NCBI GenBank assembly: GCA_023301725.1
Contig: JALZUD010000054.1
Location: 1 to 41,737, forward strand
Source of the DNA: Granulosicoccus sp.
GTDB taxonomy: Bacteria > Pseudomonadota > Gammaproteobacteria > Granulosicoccales > Granulosicoccaceae
DNA: 41,737 bases
Direction of reading: 5' to 3'
Shown here piece after piece: positions 31,117 through 40,809 of this stretch. Every line of letters starts with the position of its first letter. Positions within the stretch are counted from its first letter, which is position 1. Under the pieces are notes generated by a model. The model was not told the origin of the DNA. It ran no database searches and saw only the letters and a list, made by a program, of their open reading frames with translations. The position numbers were made by a program, and so were the translations under genes.

Positions 31117-32712
31117 ATGGCTGATGCCAATTTTCTCAGTGAAATCAACAAGAGACGTACGTTTGCGATCATCTCTCACCCCGATGCGGGTAAAACGACG
31201 CTAACAGAAAAATTGCTGCTTTTTGGTGGTGCGATTCAGCTTGCGGGTACTGTCAAAGGACGAAAGGCTGCTCGGCACGCCACATCTGACTGGATGGCGA
31301 TGGAAAAAGAGAGGGGCATTTCTGTGACCTCATCGGTTATGCAGTTTCCCTACGCCGAGCACATCGTTAACTTGCTGGATACGCCGGGTCACGAAGACTT
31401 CTCTGAGGACACGTACCGCACTTTAACAGCGGTGGACTCTGCGTTAATGGTGATCGATGTGGCAAAGGGCGTAGAGGCACGAACCGAGAAACTCATGGAT
31501 GTATGTCGCTTGCGAGCCACACCAGTCATGACTTTCATCAATAAAATGGACCGTGAAGGGCGCGACCCTATCGAGTTGATGGACGAAGTTGAGAAAATGC
31601 TCAACATTCGCTGCGCGCCCATCACATGGCCGATTGGCATGGGAAAGCGATTTAAAGGGGTCTATCACTTACGCACGGGTATTGTGCATTTCTACTCTCC
31701 TACACACGGTGGCAAGGTGCAAGAGGGTGAAATCGTTGAAGGCATTGACAATCCCAAGCTCGATGAAATTCTTGGCCCCATGGCGGCTGAGTTGCGTGAG
31801 GAACTTGAGCTGGTTGAGGGCGCGTGTCATGAGTTTGATATGGAGGCTTATCTGGCGGGCGAACTAACCCCTGTGTATTTTGGTTCGGCTATGAACAACT
31901 TCGGTGTTGCTGAGCTGTTGGCAGATTTTGTCAAATACGCTCCCAAGCCACAATCTCGCTCAACAGTGACTCGCGAGGTTACCCCCGATGAGCCTAATTT
32001 CACCGGTTTTGCCTTTAAAATCCAGGCAAATATGGATCCGCAACACCGCGATCGAGTGGCTTTTGTACGTATTTGCTCGGGCATCTTTACCAAGGGTATG
32101 AAAGTGAAGCATGTACGACTTGGCAAGGAAGTCAGACTCAATGATGCACTGACGTTTATGGCAGCAGATAGAGGCCATTTGGATGAGGCTTTCAGCGGCG
32201 ACATTATCGGTTTGCACAACCATGGCACCATTCGTATCGGGGATACGTTCACGGTAGGTGAAGATCTAGCGTTTACTGGAATTCCGAATTTTGCTCCAGA
32301 GCTTTTCAGGCGTGCAGTGCTCAAAGATCCGCTTAAAATGAAAGCCTTACAGAAAGGACTGAGTCAATTGTGTGAGGAGGGAGCCACACAGTTGTTTAAG
32401 CCTCTTGTGAGTAACGACCTTATTTTAGGTGCAGTAGGTGTGCTGCAATTTGAAGTGGTGGCGCAGCGCCTTCGCGATGAGTACAAGGTAGAGTGTCAGT
32501 TCGAGACAGTAGGTGTACAGCAAGCGCGCTGGATCAGGTGTGGCGATGAGAAGATGCTGCAGGATTTTCGTAAAAAACTGGATATTAATCTGTCACTTGA
32601 TCACGCCAACGAACTGGTTTATCTGGCGCCCACGCGCATCAATCTACAGATGTCTCAGGAGCGCTGGCCCGATGTTGAGTTCCTTGCGACACGCGAACAG
32701 GTGTTTAATTAA
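31117..32712 (+). CDS. prfC: Peptide chain release factor 3
   Basis: RF3 is the GTPase that removes RF1 and RF2 from the ribosome after termination. It has 531 residues (E. coli 529). GTPase motifs are G1 [10 protein letters not shown]2 region [14 protein letters not shown]3 [18 protein letters not shown] and G4 [11 protein letters not shown]. Domain II contains [27 protein letters not shown], and domain III ends [13 protein letters not shown] and [16 protein letters not shown], characteristic of RF3 rather than EF-G. A GTG at 31081 would add 12 residues; ATG 31117 gives the normal start ([23 protein letters not shown]) and has AGGA a few bases upstream. The gene is transcribed alone after a 150-bp gap. 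Confidence 0.96.
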   Translation: MADANFLSEINKRRTFAIISHPDAGKTTLTEKLLLFGGAIQLAGTVKGRKAARHATSDWMAMEKERGISVTSSVMQFPYAEHIVNLLDTPGHEDFSEDTYRTLTAVDSALMVIDVAKGVEARTEKLMDVCRLRATPVMTFINKMDREGRDPIELMDEVEKMLNIRCAPITWPIGMGKRFKGVYHLRTGIVHFYSPTHGGKVQEGEIVEGIDNPKLDEILGPMAAELREELELVEGACHEFDMEAYLAGELTPVYFGSAMNNFGVAELLADFVKYAPKPQSRSTVTREVTPDEPNFTGFAFKIQANMDPQHRDRVAFVRICSGIFTKGMKVKHVRLGKEVRLNDALTFMAADRGHLDEAFSGDIIGLHNHGTIRIGDTFTVGEDLAFTGIPNFAPELFRRAVLKDPLKMKALQKGLSQLCEEGATQLFKPLVSNDLILGAVGVLQFEVVAQRLRDEYKVECQFETVGVQQARWIRCGDEKMLQDFRKKLDINLSLDHANELVYLAPTRINLQMSQERWPDVEFLATREQVFN

Positions 32713-32787
32713 TGTGTGTTCATGAAACACGAAAAGCTTTCATGGATAATCCAAGCTAAAAACCAAGACAATACAATAAGGGATCGT

Positions 32788-33459
32788 ATGTTTTCTAAAA
32801 ATGGAAGTGGTCTTCAATGTCGCGTTAGTAAAGCACTAGTCAGCGTAGCGCTAGCGGCAGTCATGGCTTTACTGCCGCATGTGGCAAGTGCGGAGTACCT
32901 AGGCCTTATTGCGGGTAGAGAAGCTACCCCTGAAAAAACATCAAAGCTCAGTGCTGAGCTGGGTATCGTTACCGGAGAGCTGGAAGGTGTGGACTACCAG
33001 AACATTGCGCTGAGACTCAATTATCGCTACACACCGAAAATGGTGATCACAGGTACGATCGGGAGGGGTGAGCTTGGCGAGTCGAATGGCGTGCCTTTTG
33101 GCGTAGGTGTGCTGTACCACCTGTCGAATCAACGCATCACCGATGTTGTCGAGATCGCAGGCACGGCAAGTTATCATCGAGGCAGTTACGATTTAGGTGG
33201 TTCAGATGAAGACATCAATGCGCTGGCCTTGGGCATACTCATTAGCGGTGTTAAACCGATAATGCGAAATGGTATGGCTTGGTATTCCAGTGTTGGTTTT
33301 CAAAATGTGGATGTTGATGTGAGTTCAAGTGACTCCTCAAGCGACTTTGGCTTAGGTGGAGGGGTTGTGCTACCCACTGGAGTCGGTAATGCTTATCTTG
33401 GTTTTGAATATTTTGATAGCTTGACTATAGGCTTAGGTATTCGATACTTCGTATATTAG
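32788..33459 (+). CDS. Small outer membrane beta-barrel protein, unknown function
   Basis: This 223-residue protein has a signal peptide ending near HVASA-EYLG, followed by about eight amphipathic strands (LGLIAGREA, KLSAELGIVTGELEG, IALRLNYRYTPKMVITGTIGRGELG, GVGVLYHLS, VEIAGTASYHRGSYDLGG, AWYSSVGFQNVDVDVS, FGLGGGVVLPTGVGNAYLGFEYFD), ending in GIRYFVY with an aromatic last residue as BAM substrates do. It resembles eight-stranded porin-family or OmpA-barrel proteins but has no peptidoglycan-binding domain. ATG 32788 with AAGGGA just upstream gives a proper signal; the frame is open to 32716 without a good start. It is not evidently paralogous to the three OmpA-like proteins at 13-22 kb. No specific role can be given. 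Confidence 0.7.
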   Translation: MFSKNGSGLQCRVSKALVSVALAAVMALLPHVASAEYLGLIAGREATPEKTSKLSAELGIVTGELEGVDYQNIALRLNYRYTPKMVITGTIGRGELGESNGVPFGVGVLYHLSNQRITDVVEIAGTASYHRGSYDLGGSDEDINALALGILISGVKPIMRNGMAWYSSVGFQNVDVDVSSSDSSSDFGLGGGVVLPTGVGNAYLGFEYFDSLTIGLGIRYFVY

Positions 33460-33499
33460 GTAGGATCTATCAAACACCCTACAAACCAAAGAAACAAAT

Positions 33500-34549
33500 A
33501 TGCAAAATATAGACGTAGTCATCGTGGGTGCCGGTCCAGTCGGGCTGTTCCAGGTTTTTGAGCTTGGACTACAAGGCTTGTCCGCAGCTGTTGTCGATGC
33601 TCTGCCACAGTCTGGTGGTCAGTGTACAGAGCTGTATCCAGACAAGCCTATATTTGATATTCCAGCGGTGCCTGAATGTACCGGGCAACAGCTGATCGAT
33701 AATCTTGAACAGCAGATTGCGCCTTTCTCGCCACAAATGTACCTTGATCAAACAGTAGAGGTGCTGGAAAAGCGTGGTGAACAGGAGTTTTATCTGAAAA
33801 CATCCACAGGTACTGAATTTACCTGTCGTGCCGTTATTATTGCCGCCGGAGCTGGCTCGTTTACTCCGGTACGTGTCCGCGTGGAAGGCATAGATCAGTT
33901 TGAAGGTTCACAACTTTTCTATCGAGTACGTAACCCCGAGCAACATGCAGGTAAGGATGTGGTGGTACTCGGTGGTGGCGACTCTGCGCTGGATTGGGCT
34001 TTGCAACTGGCACCCATTGCCAAAAGCTTAACGCTGGTGAATCGCACCGAGCGTTTTCGGGCAGCACAAGCCTCGGTGGACAAATTCTACAAACTGGCTG
34101 ATGCTGGTGGAGCCACCGTTATGTTGGCAACTCTGCAATCATTTGCACAAACTGATGGCAAGCTATCCGAGCTGACTTTCGTGAAGCGCGACGAGAACAA
34201 AACTGAGGTGCAAGTAAAAGTGGACGATTTACTGGTGTTTTATGGTTTATCACCAAAACTTGGGCCACTTGAAAATTGGGAACTTGCACTCGAACGCAAA
34301 TTGATCACCATAAACCTTGCCACGTTCGAGACCTCAGTACCGGGTATTTATGCCATCGGTGACATCAACACGTACGAGGGCAAAAAGAAACTCATACTCA
34401 GCGGATTTCACGAAGCTGCTATGGCGGCTTTTGCTATTAAACAGAGGTTCGAGCCCGACAAAAAAGTCAATCTCCAGTACACCACCACAAGCCCACTGAT
34501 GCATGAGCGACTGGGTGTGGATGCTGCAGGTGAGCCCGCTGCTAGCTGA
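33500..34549 (+). CDS. Ferredoxin-NADP reductase, thioredoxin reductase-like type
   Basis: This 349-residue FAD and NADP(H) flavoenzyme carries electrons between NADPH and ferredoxin or flavodoxin in the cytoplasm. The FAD motif is VVIVGAGPVGLF, followed by SGGQCTELYPDKPIFDIPA, the NADP motif VVVLGGGDSALDWAL, and the hallmark C-terminal block YAIGDINTYEGKKKLILSGFHEAAMAA. It lacks the redox CxxC of thioredoxin reductase (the central region has GGGDSALDW without Cys pairs), which places it with the YumC-type reductases. Length is normal (about 330-350). It converges on guaD with only 21 bp between stops and no clear terminator in that gap. Confidence 0.9.
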   Translation: MQNIDVVIVGAGPVGLFQVFELGLQGLSAAVVDALPQSGGQCTELYPDKPIFDIPAVPECTGQQLIDNLEQQIAPFSPQMYLDQTVEVLEKRGEQEFYLKTSTGTEFTCRAVIIAAGAGSFTPVRVRVEGIDQFEGSQLFYRVRNPEQHAGKDVVVLGGGDSALDWALQLAPIAKSLTLVNRTERFRAAQASVDKFYKLADAGGATVMLATLQSFAQTDGKLSELTFVKRDENKTEVQVKVDDLLVFYGLSPKLGPLENWELALERKLITINLATFETSVPGIYAIGDINTYEGKKKLILSGFHEAAMAAFAIKQRFEPDKKVNLQYTTTSPLMHERLGVDAAGEPAAS

Positions 34550-34570
34550 GCTCATTAGGTCGATTGAATT

Positions 34571-35905
34571 TTACGTATCAGTGGAGTAAACAACAGGTTC
34601 TCCCATGATGAAGGTGCGTTCTATGCACCGGTCATCGCCGAGCATCATTAAGCTGAACAGGCGATCGCGCCAAGTGCTTTGTGCCTGAGTACGGCGCTTA
34701 AGTACAGGGGTGGCGGCTTCATCGACAATCAGGAAATCAGCTTCCTTGCCTTTGTCAAAGTTGCCAATACGATCGTTCAGATCGAGCGCTCTTGCGCCAC
34801 CCAGTGTGGCCATGTAAAACGCTTGCTCAGGCGTTAGTGTATGTCGTTGCAGCTGTTGTATTTTATAGGCTTCGTTGATATTTCTTAAAATCGAGAAACT
34901 GTCCCCGCCGCCTATATCGCTACCTAGGCCTACCCGCACTTTGTGTTTTTGTGCAGCTCGCAAATCAAATAGTCCGCTACCAATAAACAGGTTGGAACAA
35001 GGGCAGTGAGCTACCGAGCAGTCGGCGTTTGCCATTCGCGTCCAGGCGTTGTCTGATAAATGTATGCAATGAGCGAACACAGAACGTTTGCGCACCAGCT
35101 CAAAATGTTCATACACCGCCAGGTAGTCCTGTTGCCCCGGGAATAGCGAGGCTACCCAGTCACACTCGTCAGCGTTTTCGGCCATGTGGGTGTGTAGGTA
35201 CACATCCGGGTGCTCTTTTAATAGCTGGCCCGCTAGCGTCAACTGAGCCTCGCTACTAGTAGGGGCAAAGCGAGGGGTGACTGCGTAGGCAAGCCGCTGC
35301 TTGCCGTGCCATGTTTCTATCAAGGTTTGTGTATCTACGTAGGAGCTTTGCGCCGTATCCAGAATATCGACCGGTGCGTTCCTGTCCATCATGACCTTGC
35401 CACAAATCATACGCAAGTCGCGCATGGATGCTTCAGTGAAGAAAGCGTTCACTGATTCCGGATGAACAGTGCCAAACACCAGCGCTGTGGTCGTGCCGTT
35501 TTTCAACAATTCGTCGAGAAAGAATCGGGCTACCGCGGCTGCATGTTGCTCGTTACTGAATTGTGCTTCGGCCGGAAAGGTATAGCGTTCGAGCCAGTCC
35601 AGAAGCTGGGTGCCATAGGCTGCGATCACATCCACTTGCGGGAAATGAACATGAGTATCAACAAACCCGGGCACAAGAAGCTTGCCTCGAAAATCGTGAA
35701 CTACCGCTGAGTCTGGTATGGCCTGTGTCGCTGAATATCCGCATGCTTGTACCAGCCCATTTTCAACAATCAGCACGCCGTCCTCTATGTACTCAAGCGC
35801 CTGTTCGGGGTGGCTGTTTCTTGGCTGGTCGTCCGGGTTGCTTTTGCAATGTAGGATGTTGGCCCGTATTGCTTGAAGCGAATGTCGTTTATTCGTTAAA
35901 TTCAT
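34571..35905 (-). CDS. guaD: Guanine deaminase
   Basis: This 444-residue zinc amidohydrolase converts guanine to xanthine and ammonia. Zinc and catalytic motifs in order are DTHVHFPQVDVIAAYGTQLLDWLERYTFPAE (HxH plus the guanine deaminase-specific extension), HTHMAENADE, FAHCIHLSD, and LGSDIGGGDSFSILRN with the metal Asp. The C-terminal strand block FDKGKEADFLIVDEAA is normal for the family. Length matches E. coli GuaD (439). It diverges from a BMP-type purine or nucleoside importer across 128 bp, which suggests that the importer delivers purines for breakdown or salvage. The start ATG (35905-35903) is the first in frame. Confidence 0.93.
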   Translation of the reverse strand: MNLTNKRHSLQAIRANILHCKSNPDDQPRNSHPEQALEYIEDGVLIVENGLVQACGYSATQAIPDSAVVHDFRGKLLVPGFVDTHVHFPQVDVIAAYGTQLLDWLERYTFPAEAQFSNEQHAAAVARFFLDELLKNGTTTALVFGTVHPESVNAFFTEASMRDLRMICGKVMMDRNAPVDILDTAQSSYVDTQTLIETWHGKQRLAYAVTPRFAPTSSEAQLTLAGQLLKEHPDVYLHTHMAENADECDWVASLFPGQQDYLAVYEHFELVRKRSVFAHCIHLSDNAWTRMANADCSVAHCPCSNLFIGSGLFDLRAAQKHKVRVGLGSDIGGGDSFSILRNINEAYKIQQLQRHTLTPEQAFYMATLGGARALDLNDRIGNFDKGKEADFLIVDEAATPVLKRRTQAQSTWRDRLFSLMMLGDDRCIERTFIMGEPVVYSTDT

Positions 35906-35962
35906 GAGTTTTTGGTAATTTTTGTGCGCTATTTCTCAATACCGATGCGGCAGTCAAATGCG

Positions 35963-35990
35963 CTGACTTACGCTTTTATCGCTGTACAAT
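35963..35990 (+). promoter_or_regulatory. Possible sigma-70 promoter of the purine importer operon
   Basis: CTGACT (35963-35968) and TACAAT (35985-35990) are separated by 16 bp, 43 bp before the first gene. Four of six -35 bases and five of six -10 bases match consensus. No purine riboswitch fold was recognised in the 128-bp divergent region. Confidence 0.45.
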
Positions 35991-36033
35991 AAGGCTGTCT
36001 ACTTTCGCAGCAAGAGCGCCGCAGGTCAATCGT

Positions 36034-37617
36034 ATGTCGCAAGCCAGTAACCCGACCCACGTTAGCGCTCAATCCCTTCCTGCTGATGCATCCACCGCCA
36101 ATCCTGCGCCACTAGTCGTAATGAGCGACATTACCAAGGCCTATCCCGGAGTTTTGGCCAACGATGCCGTAAACCTGACGATCGGTGAGGGTAGCATCCA
36201 TGCCCTGCTGGGTGAGAACGGCGCGGGTAAGAGTACGCTGGTAAAGGTGCTTTACGGGTTGTTAGAGCCAGATGCTGGCGATATCACGTGGCGTGGTGAG
36301 CGAGTGAGCATTGCATCGCCCGCGATGGCGCGCAAGCTTGGCATTGCCATGGTGTTTCAGCACTTTTCGCTATTCGATTCACTCAGTGTGTTGGAGAATA
36401 TTGCGCTGGGCATGGGGATAAAAGCAAACGATAAGCTGCGTATGCGTATTGTCGATGTGTCTGCACGTTATGGTTTGCCACTGGATCCTGACCGATCGGT
36501 ATACACCTTGTCGGTGGGCGCACGGCAACGCATAGAAATCGTGCGCTGTTTGTTGCAAGAGCCCAGACTTCTGATCATGGATGAGCCTACCTCAGTGCTT
36601 ACGCCGCAGGAAGTAGCGGGTCTGTTTGATACCTTGCGTCAACTGGCTCAAAGTGGCATGGCGATCCTGTATATCAGCCATAAGCTGGAAGAGATTCGCG
36701 TGCTTTGCCAAGGCGCTACCATTCTTCGTGGTGGGCGCAAAGTTGCCGAGGTTATCCCTGAGGAGCAGAGCGTGGCCAGTCTGGCATCGCTAATGATGGG
36801 CGGTGAGTTACCCGCTGCTTTGCGTCGCTCAGCCGTCGTTGCTGGTGAGCCTTTATTTACTATTAAGCAATTGAACTTGCCGGCTAAAGATGCAAACGAT
36901 GTCAGCCTGCACGATATCAATCTGCAGGTAGGAAGCGGAGAAATTGTAGGCATTGCGGGTGTGGCTGGCAACGGTCAAGATGAATTGCTGGCCACCATTT
37001 CTGGTGAACGTCTGGCCACTGATGAGACGCACATTGTGTTCGATGAGTTGCCTATGGGGCAACAAAGCGCTGGAGCGCGTCGCCGTCTAGGTTTATGCAG
37101 TGTGCCTGAGGAACGCTTAGGGCATGCTGCGGTCCCTAATCTATCTCTCATCGATAATGTATTTCTCACTGCACACCACCGAAAACCACTGAGGCGTGCG
37201 GGTTTAATCTCCTACGCGCGAAGTAAGGCGATGGCAAACGACATCATCAAGCAATTTAATGTGCAGTGTCATGGACCAAATGCATTGGCATCGAGTTTGT
37301 CAGGCGGCAATTTGCAAAAATTTATTGTGGGTCGCGAAATTCTTCAATCCCCCCGAGTGCTTGTAATATCCCAGCCCACGTGGGGTGTCGATGCTGGTGC
37401 GGCTGCGGCTATTCACAGAGCGCTGGCGGAGCTGGCTGCAAATGGTGCGGCTGTGCTGTTGATATCACAGGATCTTGATGAGCTGATGCAGTATTGCGAC
37501 AGGATAGGTGCACTGTGTGCGGGGCGGCTGTCATCTTTCTATCCCAGTTCGCAATTGACCACGCAGCAGGTGGGATTGTTAATGGCGGGTGAAAAAATTG
37601 AAGGTGAAGCCCCATGA
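36034..37617 (+). CDS. ABC importer ATPase with two nucleotide-binding domains (BMP-type purine/nucleoside system)
   Basis: This 527-residue duplicated ATPase is of the sugar/nucleoside (YufO, RbsA-like) class. The first domain is complete: Walker A GENGAGKSTL, Q-loop MVFQHFSLFDSLSVLENI (typical of nucleoside systems), signature LSVGARQRIEIVR, Walker B LLIMDEPTSVLTP and switch ISHKLEE. The second domain has a degenerate Walker A (GVAGNGQDELL, no GKS/T), signature LSGGNLQKFIVGRE and a changed Walker B (VLVISQPTWGVD, in which the catalytic Glu is Gln), so only one site is likely to hydrolyse ATP well, as in relatives. It overlaps the first permease by four bases (ATGA). The operon with permeases and BMP lipid-free binding protein suggests import of purine nucleosides or bases. 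Confidence 0.92.
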   Translation: MSQASNPTHVSAQSLPADASTANPAPLVVMSDITKAYPGVLANDAVNLTIGEGSIHALLGENGAGKSTLVKVLYGLLEPDAGDITWRGERVSIASPAMARKLGIAMVFQHFSLFDSLSVLENIALGMGIKANDKLRMRIVDVSARYGLPLDPDRSVYTLSVGARQRIEIVRCLLQEPRLLIMDEPTSVLTPQEVAGLFDTLRQLAQSGMAILYISHKLEEIRVLCQGATILRGGRKVAEVIPEEQSVASLASLMMGGELPAALRRSAVVAGEPLFTIKQLNLPAKDANDVSLHDINLQVGSGEIVGIAGVAGNGQDELLATISGERLATDETHIVFDELPMGQQSAGARRRLGLCSVPEERLGHAAVPNLSLIDNVFLTAHHRKPLRRAGLISYARSKAMANDIIKQFNVQCHGPNALASSLSGGNLQKFIVGREILQSPRVLVISQPTWGVDAGAAAAIHRALAELAANGAAVLLISQDLDELMQYCDRIGALCAGRLSSFYPSSQLTTQQVGLLMAGEKIEGEAP

Positions 37618-38684
37618 TTCGCCTGCAAAAGCGTGCGGCCCCTTCGGTGTTAATGGGCTATCTCGCTCCACTTATTGCATTGCTTATCACAGTGCTGGCA
37701 GGACTTGTATTATTTGCATTGTTGGGCGTACCAGTGTTAGACGCATTTCATGCGTTTTTTATAGCGCCCATTAGCACGCTGTACGGTTTAGGCGAGCTGG
37801 GTGTAAAAGCTGCTCCATTGATTATGATTGGTGTAGCTTTATCCATAGGCTTTCGCGCACAAGTATGGAACATCGGTGCCGAAGGGCAGCTGATTCTCGG
37901 GGCCATTGCCGGCTCTGCCGTGGCCTTAGCCTTTTATGAAGTCGATGCCTGGTATGTTCTACCAGCGATGATGCTGGCCAGCATTCTGGGCGGTATGTCC
38001 TGGGCTGCAGTACCTGCGCTGTTGAAAACCCGTTTCAATGTGAATGAAATACTGACAAGCCTCATGCTCACGTATGTGGCAGCACTATTGTTGTCTTACT
38101 TGGTGGCTGGACCTATGCGCGACCCGGATGGTTTTAATTTTCCCGAGTCGCGTTTGTTTCACGATGCGGCAACTTTACCTCGTCTATGGAGTGGCACACG
38201 TTTACATGCAGGTGCTCTGGTGGCTCTGGGTCTAGTGGTTGTCGGCTGGGTTTTCCTGACCCGCACTCTATTAGGGTTTGCATTACGAGTTAATGGAACC
38301 GCACCCAGAGCTGCAGGCTATGCCGGCTTCAATCAAGGGCGTCTTGTGTGGCTTGCATTAATGATTGGTGGGGCAACCGCAGGACTGGCAGGTTTGTTTG
38401 AAGTGGCAGGGCCGATAGGGCAGTTGCTGCCTAGTATTTCTCCAGGCTACGGATTTACGGCCATTATTGTGGCCTTTCTGGGCCGGCTACATCCAATAGG
38501 TGTTTTATTCGCAGGCCTAGTTATGGCTTTGTCGTATCTTGGTGGAGAGTCAGCGCAAATTACACTCAACTTGCCGCTAGCAATCACAGGCGTATTTCAA
38601 GGCATGTTGTTGTTTTTCTTACTGGCAACAGATGTATTGATAAATTACTCCGTTGTTAGAAAACAGCCGAGGCTTGTATCATGA
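37614..38684 (+). CDS. ABC importer permease 1 (YufP-like)
   Basis: This 356-residue inner membrane protein is of the BPD_transp_2 family used by nucleoside and sugar importers. It has about nine or ten hydrophobic helices, with the conserved phrases FRAQVWNIGAEGQLILGAIAG and LKTRFNVNEILTSLMLTYVAALL typical of the first permease of BMP-type systems, and GLFEVAGPIGQLLPSISPGYGFTAIIVAFLGRLHPIG near the C-terminus. Four-base overlaps with both the ATPase gene upstream and the second permease downstream (ATGA in each case) show a tightly coupled operon. Confidence 0.92.
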   Translation: MIRLQKRAAPSVLMGYLAPLIALLITVLAGLVLFALLGVPVLDAFHAFFIAPISTLYGLGELGVKAAPLIMIGVALSIGFRAQVWNIGAEGQLILGAIAGSAVALAFYEVDAWYVLPAMMLASILGGMSWAAVPALLKTRFNVNEILTSLMLTYVAALLLSYLVAGPMRDPDGFNFPESRLFHDAATLPRLWSGTRLHAGALVALGLVVVGWVFLTRTLLGFALRVNGTAPRAAGYAGFNQGRLVWLALMIGGATAGLAGLFEVAGPIGQLLPSISPGYGFTAIIVAFLGRLHPIGVLFAGLVMALSYLGGESAQITLNLPLAITGVFQGMLLFFLLATDVLINYSVVRKQPRLVS

Positions 38685-39604
38685 ATGAAACCTTACTGCT
38701 AACTGCACTAACTATCATTACAGCAGCTACGCCACTGGTCTATGCCGCTATTGGCGAGCTGGTTGTTGAACGCTCTGGCGTGTTGAATTTAGGCATAGAG
38801 GGCATGATGCTGGTAGGCGCTATTTGCAGCTTTGCTACTGCGCACTACACGGGCGTGGCTTCACTGGGTATCGTGGCAGGTATTTTATCCGGCATGCTCA
38901 TGGCCGCCTTGTTCGCATTTCTAACGTTAAAATTACAATCGTCGCAAGTGGCTACAGGTCTTGCACTAACCATTTTTGGTATTGGCGTTAGCGCGCTTAT
39001 TGGGCAATCGTTTGTCGGAGTTGCGTATTCGGGTTTGCAGCCACTAGCCATTCCAGTGCTTAGCGACATCCCTGTAATTGGCCGACTGCTATTCAACCAC
39101 GACGTATTGGTCTACGGCTCATTTGTGCTCATATTATTAGTGTCAGCGTTCCTCAAATGGACTCATGCAGGGCTTATATTGCGCTCGGTAGGGGATTCGC
39201 ACAACGCAGCACATGCTTTAGGTATCAAAGTCATAAGGGTGCGTTTTCTGGCAACTCTGTTCGGGGGTGCCTGTGCAGGCGTAGCGGGAGCCTATCTGTC
39301 CATGGTGTACACACCCATGTGGGTGGAAAACATGAGTGCTGGACGGGGCTGGATTGCTCTGGCCCTCGTTGTTTTTGCAGTCTGGCAGCCCGGCCGCTTG
39401 CTTTTGGGCGCTTATTTGTTCGGTGGTATTAGCATCTTGCAATTACACGGCCAAGCGCTGGGAATAAATGTGCCATCGCAACTGATGTCGATGCTACCCT
39501 ATTTAGTCACTATTTTAGTTCTGGTCTTAATTTCTCGTAATCGCGGTCGAATCCGTCGCAACGCACCCGCGAGCATCGGCCAGGCATTTCATCCAACAAC
39601 TTAA
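38681..39604 (+). CDS. ABC importer permease 2 (YufQ-like)
   Basis: This 307-residue second membrane subunit of the same BPD_transp_2 family has the hallmarks IGELVVERSGVLNLGIEGMMLVGAI near the N-terminus, followed by LKLQSSQVATGLALTIFGIGVSALIG and GGACAGVAGAYLSMVYTPMWVENMSAGRGWIALALVVFAVWQPGR. Length and order after permease 1 match known purine/nucleoside systems of Bacillus and proteobacteria. It begins four bases inside permease 1 and is followed after 21 bp by the binding protein gene. Confidence 0.92.
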   Translation: MNETLLLTALTIITAATPLVYAAIGELVVERSGVLNLGIEGMMLVGAICSFATAHYTGVASLGIVAGILSGMLMAALFAFLTLKLQSSQVATGLALTIFGIGVSALIGQSFVGVAYSGLQPLAIPVLSDIPVIGRLLFNHDVLVYGSFVLILLVSAFLKWTHAGLILRSVGDSHNAAHALGIKVIRVRFLATLFGGACAGVAGAYLSMVYTPMWVENMSAGRGWIALALVVFAVWQPGRLLLGAYLFGGISILQLHGQALGINVPSQLMSMLPYLVTILVLVLISRNRGRIRRNAPASIGQAFHPTT

Positions 39605-39625
39605 AGGTTTTTTCTGGAGATAATT

Positions 39626-40711
39626 ATGGTTTTTTATGGTTCTTTAAAACACGCTGCACTTGCGGTTGCAGCGGTCCTGTCAATCGGGGTGGTCAACGCC
39701 CAATCAGATGAGCCCACCAAAGTGGGTTTCGTCTATGTAGGTCCGATCAGTGATCACGGTTGGTCTTATCGGCATGACATCGGTCGACAGGCTATCGAAA
39801 ACCAGTTCGGCGATAGTGTCGAAACCACTTACGTAGAGAGTGTTCCGGAAGGTGCCGACGCTGAGCGTGTAATCCGTAATCTTGCCAGCAGCGGTCACGA
39901 TCTGATCTTCACCACCTCGTTTGGTTTCATGAACCCAACAGTTAAAGTGGCCAAGGACTTTCCAGATGTTAAGTTTGAACACGCTACGGGCTACAAGCGC
40001 GAAGACAATGTTTCAACGTATGCTGCGCGTTTTTACGAAGGGCGTTCTGTGATTGGAACTATGGCCGGCATGATGACTAAAACCAATACCATCGGTTATA
40101 TCGCATCGTTCCCGATTCCTGAAGTTGTACGTGGCATTAACGCTTTCACCATCGCCATGCGCAAGGTAAACCCTGATGCAACCGTAAAAGTCGTTTGGGT
40201 GAATACATGGTACGACCCGGGCAAAGAGGCTGATGCAGCTAAAGCCCTGATCGATCAAGGTGCCGATATCATCACGCAGCATACTGATTCACCTGCACCA
40301 CTACAGGTTGCACAAGAGCGCGGTGTTTTCGCTTTCGGTCAGGCCTCTGACATGTCAGCGTTTGCTCCAGAGGCGCAACTGACGTCTATTGTTGACGATT
40401 GGGATAGTTATTATGTTGAGCGTACCGCAGCTGTTATTGACGGTACTTGGTCATCAACTGATACCTGGGGTGGAATAGATTCGGGCATGGTCGAGTTTCC
40501 TGAGTATGGCGCCAATGTGCCAGATGATGTTAAAGCCGCTGCTGAAGTAGTACGAGAAGGCATCATTGATAAAAGCCTGCATTCTTTCCAAGGCCCTATC
40601 AATGATCAAGCAGGCGAAGAAATTCTGGCTGAAGGCGAGATCTATGATGACGGTGTATTGTTGGGAATGAACTTCTATGTAGAAGGCGTTCAAGGCGATT
40701 TGCCTAAGTAA
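39626..40711 (+). CDS. BMP-family periplasmic binding protein for purines or nucleosides
   Basis: This 361-residue binding protein of the BMP/PnrA-like family (PF02608) has a signal peptide ending near VVNAQ and no lipobox Cys, so it is soluble in the periplasm, unlike many Gram-positive BMP lipoproteins. Typical phrases are KVGFVYVGPISDHGWSYRHDIGRQAI, SGHDLIFTTSFGFMNPTVKVAKDFPDVKFEHATG, NVSTYAARFYEGRSVIGTMAGMMTKTNTIGYIASFPIPEVVRGINAF and DIITQHTDSPAPLQVA. GGAGA at 39616-39620 supports the ATG. It is last in the operon, which explains its separate strong ribosome site (the product is needed in excess), and a strong terminator follows. The guanine deaminase next door favours a purine ligand. 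Confidence 0.92.
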   Translation: MVFYGSLKHAALAVAAVLSIGVVNAQSDEPTKVGFVYVGPISDHGWSYRHDIGRQAIENQFGDSVETTYVESVPEGADAERVIRNLASSGHDLIFTTSFGFMNPTVKVAKDFPDVKFEHATGYKREDNVSTYAARFYEGRSVIGTMAGMMTKTNTIGYIASFPIPEVVRGINAFTIAMRKVNPDATVKVVWVNTWYDPGKEADAAKALIDQGADIITQHTDSPAPLQVAQERGVFAFGQASDMSAFAPEAQLTSIVDDWDSYYVERTAAVIDGTWSSTDTWGGIDSGMVEFPEYGANVPDDVKAAAEVVREGIIDKSLHSFQGPINDQAGEEILAEGEIYDDGVLLGMNFYVEGVQGDLPK

Positions 40712-40757
40712 TTATGTGCAGCTTTAAGGTGTAGCCTTAACGATAGGTTTTGAAACA

Positions 40758-40799
40758 AGCTCTTCAGCAAGGATTGTTACTTGCTGAAGGGCTTTTTTT
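40758..40799 (+). terminator. Strong rho-independent terminator of the purine importer operon
   Basis: AGCTCTTCAGCAAG (40758-40771) pairs with CTTGCTGAAGGGCT (40780-40793), with one T-G wobble, around an eight-base loop, followed by seven T (40793-40799). Confidence 0.92.
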
Positions 40800-40809
40800 G
40801 GTTTTGTCT

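Noticed and set aside
35906..36033. Purine riboswitch in front of the importer operon
   Set aside because: The 128-bp region has no recognisable purine aptamer core (no conserved three-way junction loops), and the promoter-like elements leave only about 35 bases of leader.
40750..40809. TTG start at 40750 for the small frame that follows the importer operon
   Set aside because: The first 17 codons would be the terminator hairpin and its T tract, so translation from there is unlikely.
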